Source of the DNA: an uncultured Eubacteriales bacterium
GTDB taxonomy: Bacteria > Bacillota > Clostridia > Oscillospirales > Oscillospiraceae
Length of the DNA: 24,078 bases
Reading direction: 5' to 3'
Assembly (NCBI GenBank): GCA_900551495.1
Contig: URWG01000006.1
Span: 1-24,078, forward strand
The notes under the pieces were generated by a model. That model saw only the letters and a program-made list of their open reading frames with translations. It did not search any database and was not told the origin of the DNA. The translations under genes were made by a program, and so were the position numbers. Positions 7,393-16,790 of this stretch are shown here, piece by piece (position 1 is the first letter of the stretch; each line of letters starts with the position of its first letter).

Positions 7393-10300
7393 ATGAGAAA
7401 CAATCTCAAGAGAACCGTAGCGGCGCTTTTGGTGCTGGTCATGGTTCTTGCGATGCTGCCTACGTTCGCTTTTGCGGCGGAGGGTGATCCGACCTTCTCC
7501 GCAAGCCCGCTGGACGGAATCCCCGCGGACAACCAGGCGGTTGTGATCTACAGCGCTTCCGCACCCGGCGTATTTGCCAACGGCGCCTCCGGCAGCATCG
7601 GTGTTGCCGAGGCGAAGACCACCGAGGAAAGCTCGGACATTTCCGTCGGCACGGGTGCCGGCGTCTACAAGCTGCAGAAAAACAGCGACGGTACCTATTA
7701 TATTATGAGCGGCGGAAAGTACCTTTGGGTCGATTCCGCCGAATCGCTCGAAATGAAGGACACCGCCGAGACCGGCACAAAGTGGAAGATTACCCCTGCT
7801 ACCGGCGGCTTCAGCGGCTACACCATCTCCAACGCGGAGGTCAAGTTCAACAACAAGTACGACATCTACATTGAGTTCTACGGCTCCTTTAAGGCGTGGA
7901 CGATGAAGGAAATGTCCGAAATCTTCACCTTCACGTTCTATTCCATTGACGAGACCGCTGCCGACCCCGACGGCGACGGCTACATCGGAAAGAAGCCCGT
8001 TGCCGGCGAAAAGCCTGCCGACGGCGACAAGGTCGCGATCTTCAACGAGTACGGCGGCGTCTGCTTCAGCTTCCAGTCCGACGATGCCCTTGCCCCCAGC
8101 ATGACCGGCGCCGTCTCCTCCCTCAACGAGGACGGCACGCTCAACGCGGGCAACGGCTCGCTGATCTTTGAGGTCGGCTTTGACGGCACCTACTACACCT
8201 TCAAAAACGGCGGCAAGTATCTCCGCACCTCCCCCAACGAGACGGGCGAGAACGGCAAGATCAACAACGCCGAGTGCCTGTACATGGACACGCTGGACAG
8301 TGACTACAGCTATTGGACGCTGAAGGAAATGACCGGCGGCTACATGATGGTCAACAAGACCGCAAAGTACGGCTCCAACAGCGTCTCGATCGAGTTCTTC
8401 AGCAACTCCTTCAGCGGCTGGACCTACAACGGCAGCGCGAACCTCTTTGCAATGCGCTTCTTTAAGGTCGAGGACAAGCTCGGTCTGGGCTATGTGCTCA
8501 ACCCGAAGGTCGATATTGCCGCGAACGATGCGTTCATCGGCGTGGACTACGGCTTCTCTTTCGTGCTCGACGAGCTGACGAAGGTTACGAGCCTGAGCGT
8601 CCAGTACAGCGTCGGCGGCGAGTATCAGTCGATCACCCCGACGGAGACCAAGGCGTATCACTATGATGCGACCGTTCCCGCCTCCGCGCTCGCGGGCAAG
8701 ACCAAGCTCACCCTCAAGATCGACGCGACGAACGAGTACGGTATGTCTTACTCCGCGACCAAGGAGATCGAGGTCAAGGATGAGCCGCTGATCGTTTCCG
8801 TTTCTCCGCTGCCCAACGCGGCGACAAAGACCGAGAAGCGTCCGGAGATCTCTGCCGAGATCGCCAACTGCGGCAGCAACCCCACCGTCGTCATGACGCT
8901 CGACGGCGCGGCTGTCACGCCGACCGTTACCAATACCAAGGTCTCCTACAAGGCTGCGGAAAACATGGCGGACGGCCGTCATGTCATCGACCTCAAGATC
9001 ACCCGCGGCGACGGTAAGGAAACCGAGATGACGTGGTCCTTCTTCGTCGGTGAGGCGGGCATGAGCCTCTATTTCGGTCAGATTCACTCCCATACCGCGC
9101 AGTATTCCGATGGCGCAGGTACGCTGGCGGATGCTTATGAGCACGCAATGGAAGCGGACGATGTGGACTTCCTCATCGTGACCGACCACTCCAACTACTT
9201 CGATACCACGAAGACCGCAACCACGACCTCCTACTATGATCTGACCTCCCTGACCAAGGGCGACAGCCTCTCCAAGTGGGAGGAGGCGAGAGCAACGGCG
9301 GCGCAGTACAATGCAATGCGCGACGATTTCGTTGCTGCCTACGGCTACGAAATGACATGGTCCGGCGGTCCCGGTCATACCAACACCTATAACACCTACG
9401 GCACGGTCTCCCGTAACAACGGCGCACTGAACGAAAAGACCAACAGCTATGCGGGTATGCACCTGTATAACGACCTGATGGTCAATGCGAACAACGGCGT
9501 TGCCGTCAAGTACGACGAAAAGACAAAGACGCTGGTTCAGGATACCTCCGTTACCGAGTTCAAGACGAAGTACATCGAGGACGCTCCGGTCGTCTCCCAG
9601 TTCAACCACCCCGGCACCACCTTCGGCACCTTCGACGATTACGCCGGCTACACCCCCGTGCGTGACGCGATCCTGAACCTCATCGAGGTCGGCAACGGCG
9701 AAGGCGCGGTCGGCGGCAGCTCCTACTGGCCGAGCTATTCCGAGTACGACAAGTGCCTTGCCAAGGGCTGGCACGTCGCGCCGACCAACAACCAGGATAA
9801 CCACAAGGGTAAGTGGGGCGACTCCAATACCTGCCGTGACGTCGTCGTGACCGACGATTTCACCGAAGCCGGTCTGTACCGCGCCTTCGCGGAGCGCCGC
9901 GTTTACTCCACAGAGGACCAAAACCTCCGCATCTACTACAACCTGAACGATCAGATCATGGGCTCCGTCGTTGACGTCGGTATGGAAGAGCCGAAGGAAG
10001 TTACCGTCAGCCTTTCCGTCTCCGATCCCGACGGCGAAAAGCTCGGCAAGATCGAGATCATCGGCGAGAACGGCAAGGTCCTCAAGACCTACACCGCCGC
10101 CGGCTCCACCTTCGAGCTGAACGAAGCCATCCCGCACACCGACGCTTACTACTACGTCAAGGTCACGCAGGCTGACGGCGACATCGCTGTTACCGCTCCG
10201 GTTTGGATGGGTGAAGCTACCCCCATCACCTGCAACATCAAGACCGACGCCGCTCTGAGCGTTACCGGTGAGTCCGAGGAAATCTCCTCCACCCTCACCA

Positions 10301-12618
10301 ACGGCACCGAGAGCTCCTACATCCTGAACAAGGTCCGCTTCACGCTGACCGATGCGAAGGGCAAGCAGACCACCATTAAGAGCTTCATCGAGGACATTGA
10401 GATCTCCGCCGGCTCGAACAAGGTCTACTCCTTCGACTACACCCGCGAGATCGCCGGCGATCAGACCATCACGGTCACCTACTACGGCACCTACGAGGGC
10501 AAGAACTTCAAGGTGCAGCAGTCGATGAAGCATAAGGTCCGCTCCGCCGAGGGTCTGACCCGCATTGCCGTGGACTCCGGCCATGACAACTACTATGTCT
10601 CCGGCGACTACTCCGGCAGCATGAGTAACTTCATCAGCTTTGCCGCGTCGAACGGTGCGCTGGTCAAGTACATCGGCGAGGGTCAGTTCACCTACGACAA
10701 CCTTAAGGACTATAAGCTGCTGATCCTGACGGTCAACTACGTCAGAAATACCCGCAAGGCGAAGGATTACACCGCCGACGAGATCGCTGCGCTGAAGAAA
10801 TACGTCGAAAACGGCGGCAATGTGATCATCTGCTCCAAGTCCGACCGTGACAACACGTTCGATAACTGTGCCAATAACTCCAACCTTCTGCTGGAAGCGA
10901 TCGGCGCACATACCCGCGTCGTGAACGGCATCATCGTCGATAACGACATGAAGGCAAGCGAGGCGTACCGTGTCTACTTCTCCGGCAAGGAGAACTTCAA
11001 CATGAAGCACCGCTTCCTTAAGGCTGCTTACATTGCCTCCAACGCCTACGGCACTACGCCGGCACCCGACAATCAGACCGGCTTCCAGATGTACAACGGC
11101 GCTCCGCTGCAGGTGACCGACAGCGAGAAGGTCGAGGTCCTTGTCCGCGGCTATCAGACCACCTGGGGCTCGCACTACGACGGCTATTTCGACAGCGGTG
11201 CGTTCGTTCCCGAGTATGACCCGTCCAACGCGACCTCCACGACCGTCGAGAAGGACAATGTTGCGATCATGACCTACGAGGATCTGCCCGGCGGCGGCTG
11301 GGTCGTTACCTCCGGCGTCACCTTCATGTCCAACTACGACATCAAGGACGATCAGGCGTACATCAATAAGTTCATCGTTCAGAACATCCTCCTGGAGATG
11401 AACGAGGAGTATCAGAACGAAAAGATCACCCCCATCAGCACGGTCAAGAAGGTCCCCGAAAGCCGCAGCGGTGAGCAGTACACCATCGAGGGCTACGTTA
11501 CCTCCAACGCCTCGGCTTACGATCAGGACACTGCGTTCTTCGATTGCATCTATGTGCAGGATAAGCAGGGCAACGGCATCAACGCCTTCCCTGTCGCCGG
11601 CAACTATGCCATCGGCATGAACGTTCGCTGCCACGGCGCGGTGACCTACTACTGCGGCGAGGTCGAGCTGAACCTCAGCTCCGATTACGACGGCTACTGC
11701 CGTGTGATCTCCGATGATACCTATATCATCAAGCCCAAGACCGTCTCCTGCAAGACGGCAATGGCGGATTCCTCCATCGGTAACCTGATGAAGATCGGCG
11801 GCATTGTCACCTCTATCCATAAGACCGAGGGCGTGATCGACAAGATCTATGTCAAGGATACCACCGGCGAAGCCTGCCTGTTCATCAACGGCTATATCAT
11901 GAAGACCTACACGGGACTGGATAACCTGCGTGTCGGCATGACGGTTACCGGTGTCGGCATCGGCTCCCGCGACGTGGACGAGACCAGCGCAACGAGCGCC
12001 ATCTTCTCCCGCCTGCGTGTCCGCAACCGTTCCGAGATCAAGATCGTCAGCGAGATTCCCGATGTTGCGGCTGTGTTTGACGACGTTAAGAGCACCGACT
12101 GGTTCGCGGATGCCGTGAAATACACTGTCGAAAAGGGTCTGCTCAACGGTACGGCAAGCGATACCTTCGAGCCGAGCAGCTCCCTGACCCGTGCGATGGT
12201 CGCGACCGTTCTGTATCGCCTTGCCGGTAAGCCCACCGCCACCGAAAAGAGCACCTTCAAGGATCTTGAGGAAGGCAAGTGGTACACCGATGCGGTCAAC
12301 TGGGCTGCTTCGGTCGGCGTTGTCAACGGCTATAAGGACGGCAGCTTCCGCCCGAACAAGAACATCAGCCGTCAGGAGATGACCGCGATGCTCGCAAGAT
12401 ATGCCAAGAACGTCTCCAAGATGGATACTACCGCCAAGGGCAACCTTGACAAGTATACCGACCGCGGCGATGTTCAGGCGTGGGCGCTGAATGACATCGT
12501 TTGGGCAGTGGATAACGGCATCATCAACGGCTACGACGGCAAGCTTTGGCCGAACGACCAGGCGACCCGTGCGGAGTTTGCGACGATCGTTATGCGCTTC
12601 GATATGCTCGTAAAATAA
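7393..12618 (+). CDS. Giant secreted SLH protein with CehA/McbA-type PHP metallohydrolase domain
   Basis: The 1741-residue protein has AAGGAGG seven bases before the ATG. In order: signal peptide (1-30, ending AFAAEG). Two related beta-rich modules (about 45-190 and 210-360), both with GTYY...GGKYL and a W-T/K-x-K-E-M-like segment. Two Ig-like stretches (about 370-555). A PHP domain (about 558-850) with HSH near 564, TDHSN, HTN, FNHPG and NQDNHKGKWG, which are likely metal ligands. A glutamine-amidotransferase-like segment (about 1053-1300; YKLLILTVNYV, ALKKYVENGGNVIIC). Two OB-like domains (about 1345-1545). Three SLH repeats (1561-1741). The PHP/CehA family hydrolyses phosphoesters, but the substrate here is unknown. 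SLH repeats normally hold proteins on secondary wall polymers. Codon choice is strongly biased (Lys mostly AAG), suggesting high expression. Confidence 0.9.
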   Translation: MRNNLKRTVAALLVLVMVLAMLPTFAFAAEGDPTFSASPLDGIPADNQAVVIYSASAPGVFANGASGSIGVAEAKTTEESSDISVGTGAGVYKLQKNSDGTYYIMSGGKYLWVDSAESLEMKDTAETGTKWKITPATGGFSGYTISNAEVKFNNKYDIYIEFYGSFKAWTMKEMSEIFTFTFYSIDETAADPDGDGYIGKKPVAGEKPADGDKVAIFNEYGGVCFSFQSDDALAPSMTGAVSSLNEDGTLNAGNGSLIFEVGFDGTYYTFKNGGKYLRTSPNETGENGKINNAECLYMDTLDSDYSYWTLKEMTGGYMMVNKTAKYGSNSVSIEFFSNSFSGWTYNGSANLFAMRFFKVEDKLGLGYVLNPKVDIAANDAFIGVDYGFSFVLDELTKVTSLSVQYSVGGEYQSITPTETKAYHYDATVPASALAGKTKLTLKIDATNEYGMSYSATKEIEVKDEPLIVSVSPLPNAATKTEKRPEISAEIANCGSNPTVVMTLDGAAVTPTVTNTKVSYKAAENMADGRHVIDLKITRGDGKETEMTWSFFVGEAGMSLYFGQIHSHTAQYSDGAGTLADAYEHAMEADDVDFLIVTDHSNYFDTTKTATTTSYYDLTSLTKGDSLSKWEEARATAAQYNAMRDDFVAAYGYEMTWSGGPGHTNTYNTYGTVSRNNGALNEKTNSYAGMHLYNDLMVNANNGVAVKYDEKTKTLVQDTSVTEFKTKYIEDAPVVSQFNHPGTTFGTFDDYAGYTPVRDAILNLIEVGNGEGAVGGSSYWPSYSEYDKCLAKGWHVAPTNNQDNHKGKWGDSNTCRDVVVTDDFTEAGLYRAFAERRVYSTEDQNLRIYYNLNDQIMGSVVDVGMEEPKEVTVSLSVSDPDGEKLGKIEIIGENGKVLKTYTAAGSTFELNEAIPHTDAYYYVKVTQADGDIAVTAPVWMGEATPITCNIKTDAALSVTGESEEISSTLTNGTESSYILNKVRFTLTDAKGKQTTIKSFIEDIEISAGSNKVYSFDYTREIAGDQTITVTYYGTYEGKNFKVQQSMKHKVRSAEGLTRIAVDSGHDNYYVSGDYSGSMSNFISFAASNGALVKYIGEGQFTYDNLKDYKLLILTVNYVRNTRKAKDYTADEIAALKKYVENGGNVIICSKSDRDNTFDNCANNSNLLLEAIGAHTRVVNGIIVDNDMKASEAYRVYFSGKENFNMKHRFLKAAYIASNAYGTTPAPDNQTGFQMYNGAPLQVTDSEKVEVLVRGYQTTWGSHYDGYFDSGAFVPEYDPSNATSTTVEKDNVAIMTYEDLPGGGWVVTSGVTFMSNYDIKDDQAYINKFIVQNILLEMNEEYQNEKITPISTVKKVPESRSGEQYTIEGYVTSNASAYDQDTAFFDCIYVQDKQGNGINAFPVAGNYAIGMNVRCHGAVTYYCGEVELNLSSDYDGYCRVISDDTYIIKPKTVSCKTAMADSSIGNLMKIGGIVTSIHKTEGVIDKIYVKDTTGEACLFINGYIMKTYTGLDNLRVGMTVTGVGIGSRDVDETSATSAIFSRLRVRNRSEIKIVSEIPDVAAVFDDVKSTDWFADAVKYTVEKGLLNGTASDTFEPSSSLTRAMVATVLYRLAGKPTATEKSTFKDLEEGKWYTDAVNWAASVGVVNGYKDGSFRPNKNISRQEMTAMLARYAKNVSKMDTTAKGNLDKYTDRGDVQAWALNDIVWAVDNGIINGYDGKLWPNDQATRAEFATIVMRFDMLVK

Positions 12619-12632
12619 TCAACAAACAGCTT

Positions 12633-12662
12633 CTGCGGCGACCGTTTCGGCGGTCGCCGCAG
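12633..12662 (+). terminator. Rho-independent terminator of the PHP-SLH gene
   Basis: CTGCGGCGACCG (12633-12644) and CGGTCGCCGCAG (12651-12662) form a perfect 12-base stem with a 6-base loop, followed by TTTAGCAATTTTT. It begins 15 bases after the stop codon. Confidence 0.85.
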
Positions 12663-12714
12663 TTTAGCAATTTTTCGGACGGTTATCATTTTTTCAGGGA
12701 TTACGGATAAATGA

Positions 12715-12751
12715 GGCAGCCCCGAAACGGTTTTTTCGTTTCGGGGCTGCC
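12715..12751. terminator. Second strong hairpin between the two convergent SLH genes
   Basis: GGCAGCCCCGAAACG (12715-12729) and CGTTTCGGGGCTGCC (12737-12751) form a perfect 15-base stem with a GTTTTTT loop. A T-run (GCTTTTTCT) follows on the plus strand. On the minus strand, where it lies 21 bases after the metallophosphoesterase gene stop, the tail is only TCATTTATCC. It probably serves as a shared terminator, stronger on the plus strand. Confidence 0.7.
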
Positions 12752-12772
12752 GCTTTTTCTGATATTCTTTTG

Positions 12773-15700
12773 TCAGCCGCCGAGCTTTTGACAGAAGCGG
12801 ATCAGCACAGTGGCGATCTGCGCCCGCGTCGCGCCCTCCGAGGGGGAGACGGTCATCGCGGTGGTGCCTTGCAGCAGACCGCGTGCGACTGCCCAAGCCA
12901 TCGGCTCTTTGGCGTAATTCGAGATCGCCGCAGCGTCGGTGTAGCCGTCCAGCGACGTCCGTTTTGCGGTATCGAAGCCCTTGTAGGCTGCATAGCGGTA
13001 AAACATCGCTGCCATCTGCTCGCGGGTGATCGCCTCGTTCGGCGCGAAATGCGTTTCATCGACGCCGTTGACAACGCCGCTCTGCTTCGCCCAGAGGACG
13101 GCTGCGTCGTACCAGCTTCCGCTCTTCACGTCCGAAAAACCGTGGCTGCCGTCAACTGCGCGGCTGCCCGCCATACGGTAGAGGACGGTCACGAGCATGG
13201 CGCGGCTGAGCGTTTCCTCCGGCTTGAAGTGGGTGTCGCTCACGCCGTTCATCAGCCCGCGACGGAAGCAATCGTCCACCGCCGCGTGATACCATGCCCG
13301 CTCGGGCAGATCGACGCAGCGCTCCGTCGGGCAGTTGACGCGGGCGCCGAGCGGAATTACCGCGTCATATTCCGTGAGCCATTTGCCGGTGGAGAAGTCC
13401 TTTGCACGCAGGACCACCTCGTCGTCATAGGCAAACAAATACCAGCTCGTTTCGAGATTTCGATAGCCGTGGCTGCCGGATTTGAGCGAAGGGAGCATGA
13501 CCTCGGTAAAGCCGCGGTGCCCGCTGTAGACCGTGACGGGCGGGGTCGTACCGACGCAGTAATGCAGGTGCCCGCAGAAGTAGATCACATTGTCCTGCTT
13601 TGCCAAAATCGCACGGATTTGGGCATCCTGGCTGCCGATGGTGCGGTCCTTCACGACGACCTCATGGTATTCCGTGTGCGGCACGGAGGCGGCAAAGGGA
13701 AAGTGGCTGACGACAAAGATCGGCTTTCCGTCCTTGCCGTAGCGCTCCATCGTGCGGTCGAGCCATTGCAGCGTTTCGTCGGTCAGATACAGACGGCGGC
13801 GCAGCGGATCGGGGTCGTCGGCGTTCTGCGTCTGCGGGTCGGTGTTGAGAACGACGAAATGGTAGCCCTTGAGCGTCATGGCGTAGCTGTAATTCTGTGT
13901 ACTGTCGAGCGTGGCGGTGCCGAACTCACGCTGTGCGGAAATGTGCGCTTGCAGGGCCTCCCAATAGGCGGTTGCGCCGGTTTGGAAGCAGGAGGTTTCA
14001 CTGCTGTAGTGCACCTCGTGATTACCGAGCGCGGGGAAGAGCTGCCATTGCGGATCCATCCGCGCCTCGGTGACGGCAAAGGCGCTGCGGACGGTGGAGG
14101 CGCTTGCGTTGTCGGCAAAGTCGCCCGAGACGATCACACCGTCCACGCCGACCTGCTTCGCGTCGCTGAAAATGCGGTCGATCGTCAGGCGGCGACCGCC
14201 GTTCTCCGTCACAACGTGCACATCGCTCAGCAGCAGGAGGGAAAGCTCACTCTGCGGAGCGGAAAGAAATCTGTCGAACTGTGCCTTGAGCGCGTCGTAG
14301 GCAGCCGCTGCCTGCGGATACTGCGCGGGTTCATAGTCTGCGGTCGTGCGAACGGCGGCTTGCAATGCTGCGGTGTTGCCGTATTCGCTGCCGAGTGCGG
14401 CAAGGCGGTCGGTGATCTCGGTTTTCAGCGCCTTGAGCCTTCCCGAAAGATAGAACGCGTTCAGGTCGCTTGAAGAAAGCGCGGCAGGGTAGAGAGCGAG
14501 GTCATCCACGAAGATGTTTCCCGCACCGTACTGCCCCAAAACGTCCGCGCCGAGGCAAAAGGCGTTGCTGCCGAGCTCGTCGTCGGCGCAGCCGGAGATG
14601 TCCGTCCACGCCAGCAGCTCGCCGTCAACATAGGTGCGGTAATATCTGTCGCGGTCGCAGACGATCGCAAGCTGATGCCAGCGCCCGTCCTGCGGCTGCC
14701 AAATGCCGCCCTTGTCATGCCGTCCGCCTGCCGCGTCCGTCACACCGACGGCAAAATACATCCGCTGCGCAAGCTGGAGCGCGGTCATACCGCTTGCCTT
14801 CGTGTCGGACATATCGCGGTTGGAAAGCACCGTACCGCCGCAGCGGACGCCCGTGAAGCTGACGGGACGATGCGCGGCTTTTCCGTCGCCGCCGCCGGAG
14901 ACCTTCGCAAAGCCGCCGTTTTCCGTCTTGTACCAAAGGGTGAAGGTGTAGTCGTCGCGGCGGAGATCAATGCCCTGCAGCGCGGCAAAGGAGACGTACT
15001 CCTCCGCAGCGCCGCCGAAATCGTTTTGCAGGTGCAGCGCACGGCTGCCGTCGTAGCTCTGCACAAAGTCAGGCGAGCCGTGGAGCGCGCCGTTGTTGCC
15101 GCTGCCGCTGCGGTCGTCGGTGCTCTGCTCGAAATCGACGCGGAGGACGGGAGATACCGCGGTAAGCTCCGGCTGTACCAGCGCCGCCTCTGTCCTACCC
15201 TCCTCATTCCACGGCGAGGCAAGCCGCAGCGTGCTGTCCGCATCGACGGAAAGCGCTGTTTCGCTCGGCAGGGTGCGCAGCAGCGTTGCCTCCGAGCCGC
15301 CGTCAACGTACAGCGTCGGGAAGCCCGAGGGGTCGGCGCTGAACTGCCCGCTGTAGCCGTACAGACGCATATAGCTGCCTTCCTTTGCGGACGGAATCGT
15401 GTCGCCGCCGAGCAGATTCACGCGGTCGTAGCGGTCCAGCCCCTTCAGCGTACCGCCGGCGTAGTTCAGCCAGTTGAGCGACCGTGTTCCGTTCAGATTC
15501 AGCTTTGAATCCTCCCACGCGCCGAGGTTGTCGCAGATGAATTCCGAACCCAGCGTGACGGTAAGCTCACCCAGCGTGGTCGTCTTTTTCAGCGTCGGCG
15601 CGTCAGTAAAGCTCTCAAACTGTCCGCCGCGCAGGATAAGCTCCGCCGCCTTCGTGGTGCCGCCGCTCCGAGGAGTCGCATACAGCTTATCGACGCTGCC

Positions 15701-16375
15701 GCCGTCCATCGTCAGACGGATGAGGTCCGCCGTGCCCGACGCGCCGAGGGTGACATTGCTGTTGATGTACACGTCGCCGGACAGCCGCGCCTCGGTCGTT
15801 CCGGTGCCTTTGGTGGTGCTCAGCAGAATTTGCGTAAAGGTCCCGCCCGCAAGGTCCACCCGTACCGATTCGCAGCGAGCGGTCCGTAAGCCGCAGTAGA
15901 TCGAGAGCTTGGCGTCGGTGTCGGTCATGCTCGTGCGGACGCTGCGCTTGACCGTCAGGTCGGCACCCGAATAGAGATAGGTGTTGATCGAGGTTTGCAG
16001 GAGCAGATCGGTCAGCACCGTTTTACCGCCGAAACAGAAGTAGCGGTCGGTAAAAATCAGCGCGGCGTCGGCATAATTCTCCGCCCCGTAGCGGGAGGTC
16101 AGCGTCACCGCAGCGGTAAAGGGGTTCTTCTCTAACTCCTGTGACCAATCGCTCGCCTCGGTCCGTCCGCAGACGACGATCGTTCCGCCCGCTGTCCGCG
16201 AGAGAAGTGAATACGCCTCGCGCAGCGTTCGGACTGCCGTCTCCGCAGAGCTGCCGTCGCCCGAGCTGCTTTTGGTGCCGTTTACATAGACGACCGTCGG
16301 TTGTGCCGCGCCGACGAGCGGCAGCACGGTCAGTACCAGCACCGCCGCCAGCAAAAATGCAAAGAATCGTTTCAA
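12773..16375 (-). CDS. Giant secreted SLH protein with calcineurin-type metallophosphoesterase and LamG-like domain
   Basis: The 1200-residue protein starts at TTG 16375, seven bases after GGGGAGG. In order: signal peptide (1-23). A segment beginning TVVYVNGTKSSSGDGSSAET that resembles right-handed beta-helix proteins (about 27-400). A LamG/concanavalin-like domain (about 405-640; VLRVDFEQSTDDRSG, LWYKTENGGF, FVDDLALYP). A short helical linker. A metallophosphoesterase domain (about 710-990) with the full motif set LSDVHV, VSGDFADN, LGNHEVH, VVSHFPF and FCGHLHY. Three SLH repeats (about 1015-1200). All metal ligands appear present, so it should be an active surface phosphoesterase. The substrate (nucleotide, phospholipid or phosphoprotein) cannot be told. 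It is convergent with the PHP-SLH gene and divergent from spoIIID. Confidence 0.9.
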   Translation of the reverse strand: MKRFFAFLLAAVLVLTVLPLVGAAQPTVVYVNGTKSSSGDGSSAETAVRTLREAYSLLSRTAGGTIVVCGRTEASDWSQELEKNPFTAAVTLTSRYGAENYADAALIFTDRYFCFGGKTVLTDLLLQTSINTYLYSGADLTVKRSVRTSMTDTDAKLSIYCGLRTARCESVRVDLAGGTFTQILLSTTKGTGTTEARLSGDVYINSNVTLGASGTADLIRLTMDGGSVDKLYATPRSGGTTKAAELILRGGQFESFTDAPTLKKTTTLGELTVTLGSEFICDNLGAWEDSKLNLNGTRSLNWLNYAGGTLKGLDRYDRVNLLGGDTIPSAKEGSYMRLYGYSGQFSADPSGFPTLYVDGGSEATLLRTLPSETALSVDADSTLRLASPWNEEGRTEAALVQPELTAVSPVLRVDFEQSTDDRSGSGNNGALHGSPDFVQSYDGSRALHLQNDFGGAAEEYVSFAALQGIDLRRDDYTFTLWYKTENGGFAKVSGGGDGKAAHRPVSFTGVRCGGTVLSNRDMSDTKASGMTALQLAQRMYFAVGVTDAAGGRHDKGGIWQPQDGRWHQLAIVCDRDRYYRTYVDGELLAWTDISGCADDELGSNAFCLGADVLGQYGAGNIFVDDLALYPAALSSSDLNAFYLSGRLKALKTEITDRLAALGSEYGNTAALQAAVRTTADYEPAQYPQAAAAYDALKAQFDRFLSAPQSELSLLLLSDVHVVTENGGRRLTIDRIFSDAKQVGVDGVIVSGDFADNASASTVRSAFAVTEARMDPQWQLFPALGNHEVHYSSETSCFQTGATAYWEALQAHISAQREFGTATLDSTQNYSYAMTLKGYHFVVLNTDPQTQNADDPDPLRRRLYLTDETLQWLDRTMERYGKDGKPIFVVSHFPFAASVPHTEYHEVVVKDRTIGSQDAQIRAILAKQDNVIYFCGHLHYCVGTTPPVTVYSGHRGFTEVMLPSLKSGSHGYRNLETSWYLFAYDDEVVLRAKDFSTGKWLTEYDAVIPLGARVNCPTERCVDLPERAWYHAAVDDCFRRGLMNGVSDTHFKPEETLSRAMLVTVLYRMAGSRAVDGSHGFSDVKSGSWYDAAVLWAKQSGVVNGVDETHFAPNEAITREQMAAMFYRYAAYKGFDTAKRTSLDGYTDAAAISNYAKEPMAWAVARGLLQGTTAMTVSPSEGATRAQIATVLIRFCQKLGG

Positions 16376-16413
16376 ATCAATACCTCCCCGAGAGAGAATG
16401 TTATTACCGTGAC

Positions 16414-16442
16414 ATTATAGCATCCTTTCCGCTGCGCTGCAA
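16414..16442 (-). promoter_or_regulatory. SigA-type promoter of the metallophosphoesterase-SLH gene
   Basis: On the minus strand, -35 TTGCAG (16442-16437), a 17-base spacer and an extended -10 TGC-TATAAT (hexamer 16419-16414). It lies about 39 bases before the TTG start and abuts the divergent spoIIID promoter. Confidence 0.75.
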
Positions 16443-16472
16443 GCATATTGTGCCTGTCCCGCCGCATATACT
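16443..16472 (+). promoter_or_regulatory. SigE-type sporulation promoter of spoIIID
   Basis: GCATATT (16443-16449), a 15-base spacer, then CATATACT (16465-16472). This closely fits the mother-cell sigma-E pattern known from Bacillus (ATATT-type -35, CATACANT-type -10, spacing 14-15). spoIIID is a SigE target in Bacillus. The predicted start near 16479 leaves a leader of about 28 bases. Confidence 0.65.
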
Positions 16473-16507
16473 CTCACAGCGATACACAGCTTAGGGGGTT
16501 TGGTCAC

Positions 16508-16759
16508 ATGAGGAGAAGCATTGAAGAAAGAGCCTGCGATCTGGCTGTGTACATGATTGACAATCGGGCAACGGTCCGTGCCGCCGCGAAGCAGTTCGGC
16601 ATCAGCAAGTCCACGGTACATAAGGATCTGATCGAACGGCTGCCGCGGTGCAATCCGGCGCTGTACTGCCGTGTGAAGGAAATTTTGGCACAGAACAAGG
16701 CGGAACGGCATATTCGCGGCGGTATGGCGACACAGCGAAAATACCGCGCGGAAAAATAG
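16508..16759 (+). CDS. spoIIID: Sporulation transcriptional regulator SpoIIID
   Basis: The 83-residue protein is a full-length SpoIIID. It starts MRRSIEERACDLAVYMID and has a helix-turn-helix TVRAAAKQFGISKSTVHKDL (about 22-41). The tail is basic (RHIRGGMATQRKYRAEK), matching the part used for extra DNA contact. In Bacillus, SpoIIID tunes SigE-dependent mother-cell genes. The ATG at 16508 is chosen because the family always begins here and AGGGGG lies nine bases upstream. An in-frame ATG at 16448 would fall inside the promoter. Here the gene stands alone between surface-protein genes. Confidence 0.97.
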   Translation: MRRSIEERACDLAVYMIDNRATVRAAAKQFGISKSTVHKDLIERLPRCNPALYCRVKEILAQNKAERHIRGGMATQRKYRAEK

Positions 16760-16790
16760 GGCAGCCGTATCGCGGAGATGCCGTAATACT

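Noticed and set aside
7318..11820. A 1500-codon open frame on the minus strand opposite the PHP-SLH gene
   Set aside because: It mirrors a strongly codon-biased GC-rich gene. The protein is a low-complexity Val/Asp/Gly/Leu-rich string with no domain, no signal peptide and no ribosome site, whereas the plus frame has clear domains.
12770..15508. Plus-strand frames of 567 and 277 codons within the metallophosphoesterase gene
   Set aside because: Both are antisense to a gene with intact motifs. They lack ribosome sites and have biased composition.
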